Source: Merdibacter massiliensis (GTDB lineage Bacteria > Bacillota_I > Bacilli_A > Erysipelotrichales > Erysipelotrichaceae). Taken from it: a DNA stretch of 64,000 bases. Positions 28,494-37,524 of this stretch are shown in pieces (within the stretch, counting starts at the first letter, position 1; every line of letters begins with the position of its first letter). The position numbers and the translations under genes were made by a program. The stretch is taken from positions 62,001 to 126,000 of the forward strand of contig NZ_LT699709.1 in the NCBI RefSeq assembly GCF_900155395.1, in the 5' to 3' direction. Under the pieces are notes generated by a model. It worked only from the letters and a program-made list of their open reading frames with translations. It had not been told where the DNA came from and did no database searches.

Positions 28494-28949
28494 ATGAATA
28501 AAAAAATGAAAAAAGTTGTTTTTGGAATGATCGTTGGCGCAACGACACTCTCTATTGGAACTTCCGTATTATTTGCTGCCGAGACCAGCGGGGGAAACAA
28601 TTATGTTGATGTGAACCAGGATGGTATCTGTGATTATTTACAAGATACTTCTGCTGTCATGCAGTCTGCCATTTCCAATTGTAACCAGCCATCCAACGGA
28701 TATGTAGACAATGATCAAGACGGAATCTGTGACAACTATGGCACAGGCAACAATTACGTAGATGAAGATCAGGACGGTATCTGTGATCACTTTCAACAAA
28801 ACAGTGCCCGTGGGCAAGCAGGCAGTCCAGGGGTAGGAAGAGGACAAAGTTATCAATATACAGATGAAGATCAAGACGGCATTTGTGATCATTATGCATC
28901 CAGACCATTAGATGGTTCTGGAAACCAATATCGAAGAGGCAGAAATTAG
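28494..28949 (+). CDS. Secreted protein with four Asp/Cys calcium-loop-like repeats
   Basis: 151 residues, not a family I can name. A signal peptide (about 1-28, ending VLFAAET) is followed by four repeats of Y-[VT]-D-x-[DN]-Q-D-G-I-C-D at about residues 36-46, 69-79, 87-97 and 122-132. Each repeat has the D-x-[DN]-x-D-G-x-x-D spacing of EF-hand, dockerin or thrombospondin-type Ca2+ loops, plus one Cys. The C-terminus is Gly/Arg/Ser-rich. AAAGGAGG lies before the ATG. It leads an operon with an ECF sigma factor and RsgI-like anti-sigma, hinting at a cell-surface or calcium-related signal. Function is inference only. Confidence 0.75.
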   Translation: MNKKMKKVVFGMIVGATTLSIGTSVLFAAETSGGNNYVDVNQDGICDYLQDTSAVMQSAISNCNQPSNGYVDNDQDGICDNYGTGNNYVDEDQDGICDHFQQNSARGQAGSPGVGRGQSYQYTDEDQDGICDHYASRPLDGSGNQYRRGRN

Positions 28950-28965
28950 AATGTAGGTGAGAGGT

Positions 28966-29448
28966 ATGCGAAGTGAAGCAGAAATCAATCAGGCAATCGA
29001 ACGCTATTCTGACATGGTCTGGCGCATTTGTATGCTGCATTTAAAGAATCATGCGGATACAGATGACATATTTCAAACTGTCTTTTTAAAGTACGCTTTA
29101 TACAAAGGAACTTTTGAAAATGAACAGCATGAAAAAGCCTGGCTGATCCGCGTTACGATCAATGCTTGTAAAGATCTATTAAAAAGCTTCTTTCGCAACC
29201 GTACGATCTCCTTGGAAGAGGTCATGGAACAAGCTTCAGCCTTGCAAAATGACGATAAAGGTGTTTTAGAGGCAGTTTTATCCCTTCCGCAAAAATACCG
29301 CGATGTAGTCTATCTGCATTATTATGAAGGATATACGGCACCAGAACTCAGCAAGATCTTACACAAGAATGTCAATACGATCTATACCTTATTGACGCGT
29401 TCCAAGCAACTGCTAAAAAAACAGCTTGGAGGTGATGATGATGAATAA
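28966..29448 (+). CDS. ECF-type RNA polymerase sigma factor
   Basis: 160 residues. Region 2 (about 10-75; YSDMVWRICMLHLKNHADTD, DIFQTVFLKY) and region 4 (about 100-155; LPQKYRDVVYLHYYEGY, APELSKILHKNVNTIYTLL) define a group IV sigma factor. The ATG at 28966 is preferred to the GTG at 28957 because the AGGTGA box would lie too close to the latter. It overlaps the anti-sigma gene, the usual sign of a paired regulator. Confidence 0.9.
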   Translation: MRSEAEINQAIERYSDMVWRICMLHLKNHADTDDIFQTVFLKYALYKGTFENEQHEKAWLIRVTINACKDLLKSFFRNRTISLEEVMEQASALQNDDKGVLEAVLSLPQKYRDVVYLHYYEGYTAPELSKILHKNVNTIYTLLTRSKQLLKKQLGGDDDE

Positions 29449-30196
29449 AAGAATCAAGAGAACTTTTGATCAAATACATGCAGATACACAAACCAAAACA
29501 CAGACCAAAGAATATGTGATGCAGCAGATCCAGCACCATTCCAAACATGGTTCGTCTACTAAACGTGCACTGATTCCAGCCATCGCTTGTTTGTTTCTGC
29601 TCTTCTTTGGTGGAAGATGGTTATTTTTTACACCGACCGCTACCATCAGCATGGATATCAACCCTTCCATCGAATTAAACGTTAACCGCTTCAATCAAGT
29701 GATAGGTGTTCAAAGCTACAATGATGACGGGGAAAAACTATTAGAATCCCTGGATGTTCTTTATATGGATTATGAACAGGCAGTGGATACGATCATGAAC
29801 AATGAAATGATCGCTTCTCTGCTTGAACAAGATGAAATCATGAGCATTGCAGTACTGGGAAGCAATGACACACAAACAGAAACTATTCTCAAACAGATTC
29901 GATCCTGTACCAATTCACAACACACATACTGCTACCGCGGAGATGCAGAAGAGTTGCAGGATGCACACGCTTCCGGTCTCTCCTATGGCAAATACAAAGC
30001 CTATCTGGATCTGAAAGAGGTGGATCCATCTATTCAAATAGACGATGTGAAAAATATGACCATGCGTGAAATAAGAGAACAGATCATCGCTGCTTCTCAT
30101 TCAGATTCCGATGCATTGTCAAGCATTCCCGGCATGAATGGAAATGGAAACGGAAAGAAAGATGGGAATGGATATCAAAAAGGAAAGAATTCGTGA
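29441..30196 (+). CDS. RsgI-like membrane anti-sigma factor
   Basis: 251 residues with a single membrane helix (about 45-63). The short cytoplasmic part presumably holds the sigma factor; the outside part starts with ATISMDINPSIELNVNRFNQV, the hallmark of the middle domain of RsgI-type anti-sigma factors. The C-terminus is Gly/Asn/Lys-rich and unstructured. Three adjacent ATGs follow GGAGG; the third (29441) has the best spacing. In Clostridium thermocellum RsgI outer domains sense polysaccharides; here no carbohydrate-binding domain is attached, so the signal is unknown, and the co-operonic repeat protein is a candidate partner. Confidence 0.82.
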   Translation: MNKRIKRTFDQIHADTQTKTQTKEYVMQQIQHHSKHGSSTKRALIPAIACLFLLFFGGRWLFFTPTATISMDINPSIELNVNRFNQVIGVQSYNDDGEKLLESLDVLYMDYEQAVDTIMNNEMIASLLEQDEIMSIAVLGSNDTQTETILKQIRSCTNSQHTYCYRGDAEELQDAHASGLSYGKYKAYLDLKEVDPSIQIDDVKNMTMREIREQIIAASHSDSDALSSIPGMNGNGNGKKDGNGYQKGKNS

Positions 30197-30238
30197 AAGA
30201 AAACGGATTGTCATTGTACAATCCGTCTTTTTCTTTCA
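30195..30238. terminator. Bidirectional terminator between the sigma operon and the U32 gene
   Basis: GAAAGAAAA...CGGATTGT paired with ACAATCCG...CTTTTTCTTTC around a 6-nt loop; T run on the plus strand and pyrimidine tail on the minus strand. Confidence 0.8.
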
Positions 30239-32515
30239 TTGATCCATCTGTTCCTGCGTTCTTTGCAGGATCTTTTTTGTCTCTTCTTTCGATTCGATCG
30301 TAAAGCGAAGATAGAAAGAAGAGATTCCAAGTGCCTGATATTGTTTCATTTGCTCAATATGATCATCAGGACAAGTATGCAGGATACGCATATTGCAACA
30401 TTCATCGTTATGGAAAGGAAAGATCCTTCCCTTTTCATCTTTAAGGTAATAGGTATGTTTCCTGCATAAAGAACATCCTTGTTTGCGGCCATCTTTGCAA
30501 TAGGTATTGATCAAACAAGTCCTAGAAGTCATCAAGTCACGATAGCCATAAATCATGAGCGCCAAATCCGGAAGGCATTTTCCTTCTTTTGCAAAAGAAG
30601 CACATAATTGTTGAATGCTTTCCATGTCATGTTCTAAAGATAAAACGATCGTCTGGACGCCTTGTGCACTGGCAAAGGCAGCTGCAGCTTTATTTGTAAT
30701 GTTCAATGTTGCATCCACGATCTGCCGCCCCATGGACAATGCTCCATTCTCTCCGCCCATACAGGCTTCCTGCTTTCCTTTTACGATATTTCCTTCATGA
30801 AAAGCAATTGTTTCTCCTTTTTCATATAGAGCATTATACAATTGTCTGCTTGTTGTCAACACGTTGGCAATGCCCGCTTCTTTACATGCCTGATACTGTT
30901 CCAGCGACTGTACACAGGCAAACAGCTTTAAAGGATCGGTTGCAGGATGCCAACTACGTTCATAGTGAGCAAAACGGCGCTCTGGATGCCGGTGTTCCCT
31001 TTTCGACAACAGCTGTGCGACTGCTGTTCGGCGTACTTGCTTGATTTGTCCAACGCTCATAAAGCATTGCCCGCTGATCGTACACTGAAACGTATCCAGC
31101 TGAAATGGCGTATCTCCTAATTGTGCAAATGCTGTTTGAAAAGCTTCTTCTTTCATCGGGGCATTTTTGGCTTGCTGTACTGCTTGTTCACTTTGTACTT
31201 CTACATGGAATCCTTCTTCATCTGTTATTTGACAAGATAACGGTTTTCCTGCTTCCACCTGCACTTGCACCGTCACTTTCACATGACGCGCATCCGCATA
31301 TGTTTGACGGATCCGATTTTGCAATTCTGCATTTGTCGTCTTTCTCACTTGTGCCCCTTTGCAAGCTTCGATCTTATGATCGATCTCAACAGTTTCTCCT
31401 GCGTGGGCAGCCGCAACCAGTTTTCCATTATGATATAAACGATTAACGATGCATCCTTCATCTTCCGCTTTGCCTATGATGCGGATGCCGTCGCCTTGAT
31501 GCAAATTCTCTGTTAACTGGATCTTGATCCGCTGTTTACTGACCGATACTACTTTTCCCAGCAGGATTCCCTGATGATTCGGCCGAAACGGGTTCATCAT
31601 CGCTGTTCCAGGTGCATGAAAAGCATATCCATCTGTAAAGCCGCGGCTGAACAACTGCCGCAAATCATCTGTTTCTTGCTTGCTTATCGAGAAATGATGA
31701 TGGGATGCCCATGCATCGATTGCCTTGCGATACATAGAGACGACCTGAGCCACATATTCCGGTTTTTTCATCCTTCCTTCAATCTTCAATGATCGAATAC
31801 CGCTATCTAACAAACTTGGCAGTTCCTGCAGTGTAAACAGATCTTTTGGACTTAACAAATAATTTCCTTTTGTTTCGATACGCCGATCTCCATTTTGTCC
31901 TTTCTCCCACAGCGAATAGCGCATTCGGCAAGGTTGTGCACATTCTCCGCGATTACCGGATCTACCCAAAAGCGTAGAGCTCATCAAACACTGTCCCGAA
32001 TAACAAAGACAAAGAGCCCCATGTACAAAGGCTTCAATATCCACATCGTATTTTGTCATCGCTGCAATTTCTTCTATCGTACTTTCACGGGGAACGACGA
32101 CACGGGAAATACCCAGTTTTTTTGCTGTTTCCACGCCTTGTGCGTTGTGGATATGCATTTGTGTAGAAGCATGCAATTCGAGATCCGGCATTTCTTGATG
32201 TATTCGATCACAGAGACCGATATCCTGGATCAGCAATGCATCCACATCATGTGTATAAAGAAACCGGGCATATTGTACAGCTTCTTCCATCTCATCATCA
32301 TAAATCAATGTATTCATCGTCACATAGACTTTCACGCCATAACGATGTGCATATCGAATAGCTTCCTGTATCTGCTGACGGTCAAAATTTGAGGCAAACG
32401 CACGTGCACCGAACATTTCGCCGCCCAGATACACCGCATCGCAGCCGGCCTGTATGGCAGCTTGCAAAGAATCCATACCACCAGCAGGCGCTAATAATTC
32501 CACCTGTTTCATCAT
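30236..32515 (-). CDS. U32-family peptidase (with DUF3656-like C-terminus)
   Basis: 759 residues. The N-terminal TIM-barrel starts VELLAPAGGMDSLQAAI and carries the U32 signature region ALCLCYSGQCLMSS with GNRGECAQPCR, whose Cys residues are typical Fe-S/catalytic positions of the RlhA/TrhP group. The C-terminal half contains the beta-barrel and DUF3656-type domains of long U32 proteins, ending with another Cys-rich patch (KQGCSLCRKHTYYLKDEKG). Members hydroxylate rRNA or tRNA with prephenate; others were first described as collagenases. RNA modification is the more likely role but is not proven. GGAGGGG lies before the ATG pair. Confidence 0.88.
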   Translation of the reverse strand: MMKQVELLAPAGGMDSLQAAIQAGCDAVYLGGEMFGARAFASNFDRQQIQEAIRYAHRYGVKVYVTMNTLIYDDEMEEAVQYARFLYTHDVDALLIQDIGLCDRIHQEMPDLELHASTQMHIHNAQGVETAKKLGISRVVVPRESTIEEIAAMTKYDVDIEAFVHGALCLCYSGQCLMSSTLLGRSGNRGECAQPCRMRYSLWEKGQNGDRRIETKGNYLLSPKDLFTLQELPSLLDSGIRSLKIEGRMKKPEYVAQVVSMYRKAIDAWASHHHFSISKQETDDLRQLFSRGFTDGYAFHAPGTAMMNPFRPNHQGILLGKVVSVSKQRIKIQLTENLHQGDGIRIIGKAEDEGCIVNRLYHNGKLVAAAHAGETVEIDHKIEACKGAQVRKTTNAELQNRIRQTYADARHVKVTVQVQVEAGKPLSCQITDEEGFHVEVQSEQAVQQAKNAPMKEEAFQTAFAQLGDTPFQLDTFQCTISGQCFMSVGQIKQVRRTAVAQLLSKREHRHPERRFAHYERSWHPATDPLKLFACVQSLEQYQACKEAGIANVLTTSRQLYNALYEKGETIAFHEGNIVKGKQEACMGGENGALSMGRQIVDATLNITNKAAAAFASAQGVQTIVLSLEHDMESIQQLCASFAKEGKCLPDLALMIYGYRDLMTSRTCLINTYCKDGRKQGCSLCRKHTYYLKDEKGRIFPFHNDECCNMRILHTCPDDHIEQMKQYQALGISSFYLRFTIESKEETKKILQRTQEQMDQ

Positions 32516-32537
32516 TTCCCCTCCATTCTTAAAGATG

Positions 32538-32583
32538 ATATCATAAGAAGGTTTGATTCACAAATGAAACCTTCTTATGATAT
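32538..32583. repeat. 17-bp perfect inverted repeat without T run
   Basis: Arms 32538-32554 and 32567-32583 are perfectly complementary (starting ATATCATAAGAAGG) with a 12-nt loop. It covers the lipoprotein stop codon but is not followed by a T run on either strand, so it is more a transcript-end stabiliser or weak bidirectional terminator. Confidence 0.7.
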
Positions 32584-33672
32584 AGGTTCATAATAAAATT
32601 CCAAAGATCCCAATGCCTCTATAGCAGCATAGCCCAATGTATCGACATAGATTCCATTTTGTGCAAGCAGCTGAAAAATACGGTTATCTTTTAATAATTC
32701 CGCTTTTAATCTTTCACTGCCGTATGCTTCTGTACGAAGCTCCAAAACACCGTCTCCCTGTCGTTTCATTTCATCGATTGCTAGCTGCAGCACTTGTTCA
32801 TCGTAGCTTTCCAGATAAAGATGACGGCTTTGAAAATAGCTTTGCGTCGGATCTTTGGTTTGTGGGACAAGATCGGTAGGAGCATACATCATACTGGCTT
32901 CTTGCGTGGATAATTTAAAAAACTGATAACAGGTGTGAGGACCATAATCAACGATATCTCCGCTTGTCACATCCACATAAAACCAATCATCCTGTAAAGA
33001 GATCAAATTCCACGCATGTCCTTCGCTGGTATCAAGACTGGTTTCACCTTCGTCGATCCATTCTCCGCTGATTGTTGTACAAGGAATACCTGCCTTCTGC
33101 ATCAAATACTGATAGGCTTTCGCATACCCCGCACAAACGCTTTCTCCTTGTAAGAAGACGCTGTCCATCTGCTGATCATGTTCATTTTTCTGATATGCCG
33201 TATGTTCGATGAGATATCGGTATATGTAGGCAGCAACCTCCTCTTCATCTGCCTGCGATGAAATTTGATCAAGTATATCTGTACATTGTTCATCGATTGT
33301 TGCCAGTCGTTCCTTATATGTTTTTTCATCGTAATCATATGTAGGATAAAATGCAACTGAGTGATCTGCATATAGTTCATAATGATATTGTGTATTGACA
33401 TAGAACAGCTCTGGATGATCTTCTAATATACACCGAAAGGTCGTTAATAATTGTTCTTCTGTTGCATCCGACAGCACGATTTTTGATTCAAAAGAACAAA
33501 TTCCTGTATACATCGTTTCATAAAGCGATTTCATTTCTTCATCTAATTGTGCATAGTGAAAATTCCATTCTTTAGGAACAAATTCTGTTTTTTGTTCTGC
33601 TTGTTGTTCCTGCTGCTGTACAGGCATGCAGCCGCAAAGAAAAAGCAAAAGTAAGAAAACAAGCTTTTTCAT
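32575..33672 (-). CDS. Lipoprotein with transglutaminase-like domain
   Basis: 365 residues. A lipoprotein signal (MKKLVFLLLLFLCGC) with lipobox Cys puts it on the outer face of the membrane. The transglutaminase-like domain has the Cys-His-Asp triad in SVCAGYAKAYQYL, EGHAWNLI and FYVDVTSGD. Such proteins act as peptidases or cross-linkers at the cell surface; the substrate is unknown. AGAGAGG stands 9 nt before the ATG; the longer reading lacks the signal peptide at its start and is rejected. Confidence 0.83.
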   Translation of the reverse strand: MKKLVFLLLLFLCGCMPVQQQEQQAEQKTEFVPKEWNFHYAQLDEEMKSLYETMYTGICSFESKIVLSDATEEQLLTTFRCILEDHPELFYVNTQYHYELYADHSVAFYPTYDYDEKTYKERLATIDEQCTDILDQISSQADEEEVAAYIYRYLIEHTAYQKNEHDQQMDSVFLQGESVCAGYAKAYQYLMQKAGIPCTTISGEWIDEGETSLDTSEGHAWNLISLQDDWFYVDVTSGDIVDYGPHTCYQFFKLSTQEASMMYAPTDLVPQTKDPTQSYFQSRHLYLESYDEQVLQLAIDEMKRQGDGVLELRTEAYGSERLKAELLKDNRIFQLLAQNGIYVDTLGYAAIEALGSLEFYYEPIS

Positions 33673-33740
33673 CGGATCACCTCTCTTTATTATATTCGCC
33701 AAATGAACAAAAAAGATGCCAAAATATTCCATTACGTTAT

Positions 33741-33782
33741 AAAACACCTCTATAAACCAGATTCGTTTATAGAGGTGTTTTT
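33741..33782. terminator. Terminator of the patatin gene
   Basis: AAAACACCTCTATAAAC / GTTTATAGAGGTGTTTT perfect 17-bp stem with a 7-nt loop, T and A runs on both sides. Confidence 0.88.
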
Positions 33783-33783
33783 C

Positions 33784-34644
33784 CTACTGTGCAAGAAATG
33801 AATGCAAAGAGCGATAAGCAAATTCCATATCTTCTCTGCCATCTTGATAAAGTGCAGTCAGTTTTTCTACATCCTTTTCAATCCGTGAAACACTGACCGG
33901 TTTTTTTGGCTGGATCACAAATACTTTTCCTTCCTTTTCTAGCTGCTCGATCTCATCTAATTTTTCGTTATAGCGAAGCGGTGCAGTCACCAAACGATCG
34001 ATCATTCCCGGTGCATTTTTAAAATGATGACGATAAAATTTTTGCAAAGGTTCCGGAACGCTGCTTTTACGATAGCCTTTATGCCGTGTCAATACCAATA
34101 CCAAGCGGTCTGCATGAAATGGCAGATCTTCAAACAAAGGAATCGCACATGCCACGCCGCCGTCTACATAATATTGACCATCAATTTCTACTGGAGAACA
34201 TAAGATGGGGATACTGCTGCTAGCACGGCATACATTTAAAAAATCATCCTGCTGCCGCTTTTCGATAAATTCGATCTTTCCTGTTGCACAGTTTGTGACG
34301 CCTGCCCAGAATTGAATATCTGAGCGTTGAAAGGCATCAAAATCAAACGGGATCAATTCATTAAAGATGTCTTGAAAAACAAAATCAAAGTTAAAAAAGC
34401 TTTTTTCTTTTGCCAGATGGGACATTCCCATATAACGGGAATCGCGTACATAATTCAGATTAAGTTCGGCGGCTTTTCCAATTTGATTGGATACATAGTA
34501 CAATCCATTTAAAGAGCCTGCAGAGATCCCGACCACATGATCGATCTTCAAATGATGCAACATCATCACATCCAGTACTCCGCTCGTATAAACGCCTCTT
34601 AAAGCTCCGCCTTCTAAAATTAATGCGGTTGTCTTTTCTGCCAT
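33784..34644 (-). CDS. Patatin-like phospholipase family protein
   Basis: 286 residues. The oxyanion loop (LEGGALRGVYTSGVLD), the nucleophile Ser of GISAGS and the Asp of the catalytic dyad (YYVDGGVACAIP) are all present, as in bacterial YjjU/RssA-like patatins. It should hydrolyse phospholipids or related acyl esters. No signal peptide is seen. The start MAEKTTAL lies 7 nt from GGAAGGGAG; other in-frame ATGs are too close to it. Monocistronic. Confidence 0.88.
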   Translation of the reverse strand: MAEKTTALILEGGALRGVYTSGVLDVMMLHHLKIDHVVGISAGSLNGLYYVSNQIGKAAELNLNYVRDSRYMGMSHLAKEKSFFNFDFVFQDIFNELIPFDFDAFQRSDIQFWAGVTNCATGKIEFIEKRQQDDFLNVCRASSSIPILCSPVEIDGQYYVDGGVACAIPLFEDLPFHADRLVLVLTRHKGYRKSSVPEPLQKFYRHHFKNAPGMIDRLVTAPLRYNEKLDEIEQLEKEGKVFVIQPKKPVSVSRIEKDVEKLTALYQDGREDMEFAYRSLHSFLAQ

Positions 34645-34713
34645 ATACATGCTCCCTTCCAAATTTTCTTTCTTCTAATCATACGCAAGGAGCTGTTAAA
34701 ATGCAAGAACGTT

Positions 34714-34959
34714 TTATACCGGTCTGCAGTTTCCTAAAAAATGAATGCACTCTTTGGCATCCATGATCCGACGGCGTTCTTCTCCTTCAAATGCAAATAA
34801 AACATCTTGGGTCGGCGAACAACAATTCTGATCATATAAGATTTCTATCGTTCCTATGATGCCATGATAATACAGATCTTCCCCTGTATAACATAAACGC
34901 TGTTTTTCTAATTGTTTGCAAAGCACAATGGCCTGTTGTACATATTGTTCCTGATCCAC
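34714..34959 (-). CDS. Hypothetical protein (81 aa)
   Basis: Not recognised. A small, Cys-containing soluble protein (CYTGEDLYYHGIIGTIEILY, NCCSPTQ). The start is a GTG at 34959 with GAGGTG 5-6 nt upstream and an extended -10 promoter just before it, which supports a real gene. The divergent P1-peptidase gene begins about 110 bp away. Confidence 0.6.
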   Translation of the reverse strand: MDQEQYVQQAIVLCKQLEKQRLCYTGEDLYYHGIIGTIEILYDQNCCSPTQDVLFAFEGEERRRIMDAKECIHFLGNCRPV

Positions 34960-34977
34960 TGTATCACCTCTATGCAG

Positions 34978-34983
34978 ATTATA
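34978..34983 (-). promoter_or_regulatory. Extended -10 promoter of the 81-aa gene
   Basis: Minus-strand TGC-TATAAT; no good -35, but the TGn extension compensates in typical vegetative promoters. Confidence 0.55.
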
Positions 34984-35072
34984 GCATGCCTGTTTTTACC
35001 CTTCTATTTTTTTGCTTATTTTCAGATATGCACTTTTCTGCTATGCTGAAAGAAAAGAAATGGAGCATACAA

Positions 35073-36074
35073 ATGAAAAAAGGAAAACAGAATACAATTT
35101 GTGATATTGCAGGGATCCGTGTAGGGCATAAGACCTGCAGTCACGAAAACATCCAGACCGGTGTCAGCATCCTCATACCCAGGGAGGATATCTTTATGCA
35201 CAAATGTCCCGCAGCCGTGCATGTGATCAATGGATATGGCAAAACAACAGGTTTGCTGCAAATCGAAGAACTTGGTACATTAGAAAGTCCGATTGCACTG
35301 ACCAATACGCTCAGTGTAGGAATCGTGCAGCAAGCCTTGGTAAAATACATGTTGAAACAAAATAAAGAAATCGGACTTTCTGCCGGGACGATCAATGTTG
35401 TTGTAGGCGAATGCAACGATAGTTACTTAAATGATATTCGTGCTTGTGCTGTATGCGAACAGGATGTCTATGATGCCATACAGAATGCATCTGCAGATTT
35501 TGCACTTGGCAGCGCAGGAGCCGGAAGAGGAATGAGCTGCTTTGAAATGAAAGGCGGTATCGGCTCTTCCTCACGTATTGTTTCCATTGGCAGACAAAAC
35601 TATACGATTGGTGCATTGGTTTTGACAAACTTCGGCAGAAAGCAAGATTTTTCCTTCTCATCTTATGATTTTTCCACTTTTACGGATTCATCAGTCGAAC
35701 AAGGATCGATCATCATCCTTTTGGCCACGGATATTCCTCTCTCTTCCAGACAATTAAAAAGGCTTTGTAAACGCATGCCGATTGCGTTGGCAAAAACCGG
35801 TTCCTGGATGGGAAACGGCAGCGGGGATATCGTTATTGCTTTTTCTACCGGTGTGGATATACCGCATTTTGATGCTGCTCCTTTTCAAGAGCGAACGATC
35901 TTAAATGAGTCTTACATCGATCTCGTCTTTCGTGCCGGTATCGAAGCCTGTGAAGAAGCTATCTACTCCTCCTTGTTACAGGCACAGACAACCATAGGCA
36001 GAGATGGACATATTCGTTACAGTTTGCAGGATACATTGAAAAAAATGCAGAAAACAACTGATCAGAAAAGATAA
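35073..36074 (+). CDS. P1-family peptidase (DmpA/BapA-like)
   Basis: 333 residues. The N-terminal NTICDIAGIRVGHKT and the P1 signature around GRGMSCFEMKGGIGSSSR match self-processing Ntn-type aminopeptidases (L-aminopeptidase/D-esterase DmpA); the autocleavage site precedes the Ser in MGNGSGDIVIAF, which becomes the nucleophile. Predicted to release N-terminal residues or beta-amino acids. GGAG lies before the ATG at 35073. Cytoplasmic, monocistronic, no nearby pathway partner. Confidence 0.88.
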   Translation: MKKGKQNTICDIAGIRVGHKTCSHENIQTGVSILIPREDIFMHKCPAAVHVINGYGKTTGLLQIEELGTLESPIALTNTLSVGIVQQALVKYMLKQNKEIGLSAGTINVVVGECNDSYLNDIRACAVCEQDVYDAIQNASADFALGSAGAGRGMSCFEMKGGIGSSSRIVSIGRQNYTIGALVLTNFGRKQDFSFSSYDFSTFTDSSVEQGSIIILLATDIPLSSRQLKRLCKRMPIALAKTGSWMGNGSGDIVIAFSTGVDIPHFDAAPFQERTILNESYIDLVFRAGIEACEEAIYSSLLQAQTTIGRDGHIRYSLQDTLKKMQKTTDQKR

Positions 36075-36143
36075 CCGGTATCTCTTGATTCTAAACTGAA
36101 CACATGATACAGTTTTTTCATCGCGGATAAAGGGGGAGATGCA

Positions 36144-37520
36144 ATGAGCAAGTATATCAATTTGTTAGAGGGGCCGATCCTGCCATCCTTAGGAGCATTG
36201 GCAATCCCGATCATGGCTGCCAGTCTGATTCAAATGGCATATAATCTCACAGATATGATCTGGATCGGACGCATTGGCGCAGATGCTGTTGCTGCTGTAG
36301 GAGCTGCCGGCATGTTCATGTGGTTTTCTAACGGATTAGCTACTTTGGCCAAAATGGGATCGCAAATTAAAGTGGCGCATGCATTAGGTGATCATGATAC
36401 AGCAACAGCTAGTCAATATGCACACGGCGCAATGATCCTTGCCATTTTATTTGCTTGTTGTTTTTCCTTGTTTTGTCTGTTCTTTTCTTCTGCAATGATC
36501 AGTTTCTTTCAACTGCATTCGCCGCAAGTGATCCAAGATGCGCATAATTACCTGCTCATCACCTGTGGTCTGGTGATTTTTTCTTTTCTCAATCAGATCT
36601 TTACTGGTATCTTCACTGCCATGGGCAACAGCAGGACCACCTTTACGGCCACTGCTATCGGTTTGGTACTCAATATTGTTTTAGATCCATTGTTTATCTT
36701 CGGATTTGGCCCCCTTCCCGCTCTAGGAGTGACCGGAGCTGCGATCGCCACTATTCTTGCACAGGCAATTGTTACATTGCTATTCTTATACGCAGCTAAA
36801 AAAGACAGCGTATTATTTCCTTTCATCCATTTATTTTCAAAGCCGGAATCTGACGCAATCAAAGATATTCTGCGTTTAGGTTTACCGACTGCACTGCAAA
36901 GTATGTTATTTTCCTGTATTTCCATGGTCATTGCCCGCATGATCACTTCCTGGGGCGACGGGGCAATTGCAGTACAAAAAGTCGGATCTCAGATCGAATC
37001 GATCTCCTGGATGAGTGCAGAAGGATATGGCGCAGCTTTGAATTCCTTTATTGCTCAAAACTATGGTGCCAATAATCCGAAACGAATTGAACAAGGGTTT
37101 TATGTTTCTTTAAAAGTAATGCTGCTATGGGGTGCATTTACTTCCTTATTACTGTTGGTTTTCCCGGGAATGATCTTTCAGATCTTCATCAGTGAAAAAG
37201 ACTTGCTGCCCCTTGGGATAGATTACCTCCGCATCTTGGGATTATCGCAGGCCTTTATGTGTCTGGAATATGTTGCGGCCAGTTCTTTCAATGGCCTAGG
37301 CCATACCCTGCCGCCTTCCATCGTCAGCATTACCCTGACTGCTTCCCGTATTCCCCTTGCCTATGTCCTGTCAATGTTTCTTGGCCTCAATGGTGTATGG
37401 TGGGCATTAACAATCACCTCTTTTGCAAAAGGGACCAGTTTGCTTCTCTGGTATCTTCATAAGAAAAAAGAACCTAATTTCCTGCTTAAGAAAAAAGATC
37501 CTTCTCTTTTGGTAAAATAA
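36144..37520 (+). CDS. MATE-family efflux transporter
   Basis: 458 residues with twelve predicted membrane helices in two homologous halves, as in MatE (NorM/DinF-like) Na+- or H+-coupled drug exporters. Start segment PILPSLGALAIPIMAASLIQ and the LNIVLDPLFIFGFGPLPALGV signature are conserved. A GGGGGAG box precedes the ATG. Substrate unknown. Convergent with the transaldolase-like gene, with only 4 bp between stops and no clear terminator. Confidence 0.92.
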   Translation: MSKYINLLEGPILPSLGALAIPIMAASLIQMAYNLTDMIWIGRIGADAVAAVGAAGMFMWFSNGLATLAKMGSQIKVAHALGDHDTATASQYAHGAMILAILFACCFSLFCLFFSSAMISFFQLHSPQVIQDAHNYLLITCGLVIFSFLNQIFTGIFTAMGNSRTTFTATAIGLVLNIVLDPLFIFGFGPLPALGVTGAAIATILAQAIVTLLFLYAAKKDSVLFPFIHLFSKPESDAIKDILRLGLPTALQSMLFSCISMVIARMITSWGDGAIAVQKVGSQIESISWMSAEGYGAALNSFIAQNYGANNPKRIEQGFYVSLKVMLLWGAFTSLLLLVFPGMIFQIFISEKDLLPLGIDYLRILGLSQAFMCLEYVAASSFNGLGHTLPPSIVSITLTASRIPLAYVLSMFLGLNGVWWALTITSFAKGTSLLLWYLHKKKEPNFLLKKKDPSLLVK

Positions 37521-37524
37521 GATA

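Noticed and set aside
28600-28900. Repeated DNA in the secreted protein gene as a mobile or CRISPR repeat
   Set aside because: The repeats are in frame, vary at third positions and encode the D-x-[DN]-x-D-G-x-x-D loops; they are protein repeats.
31895-32392. 165-codon open frame antisense to the U32 peptidase
   Set aside because: Cys/His-rich composition comes from the complementary U32 codons; no independent support.
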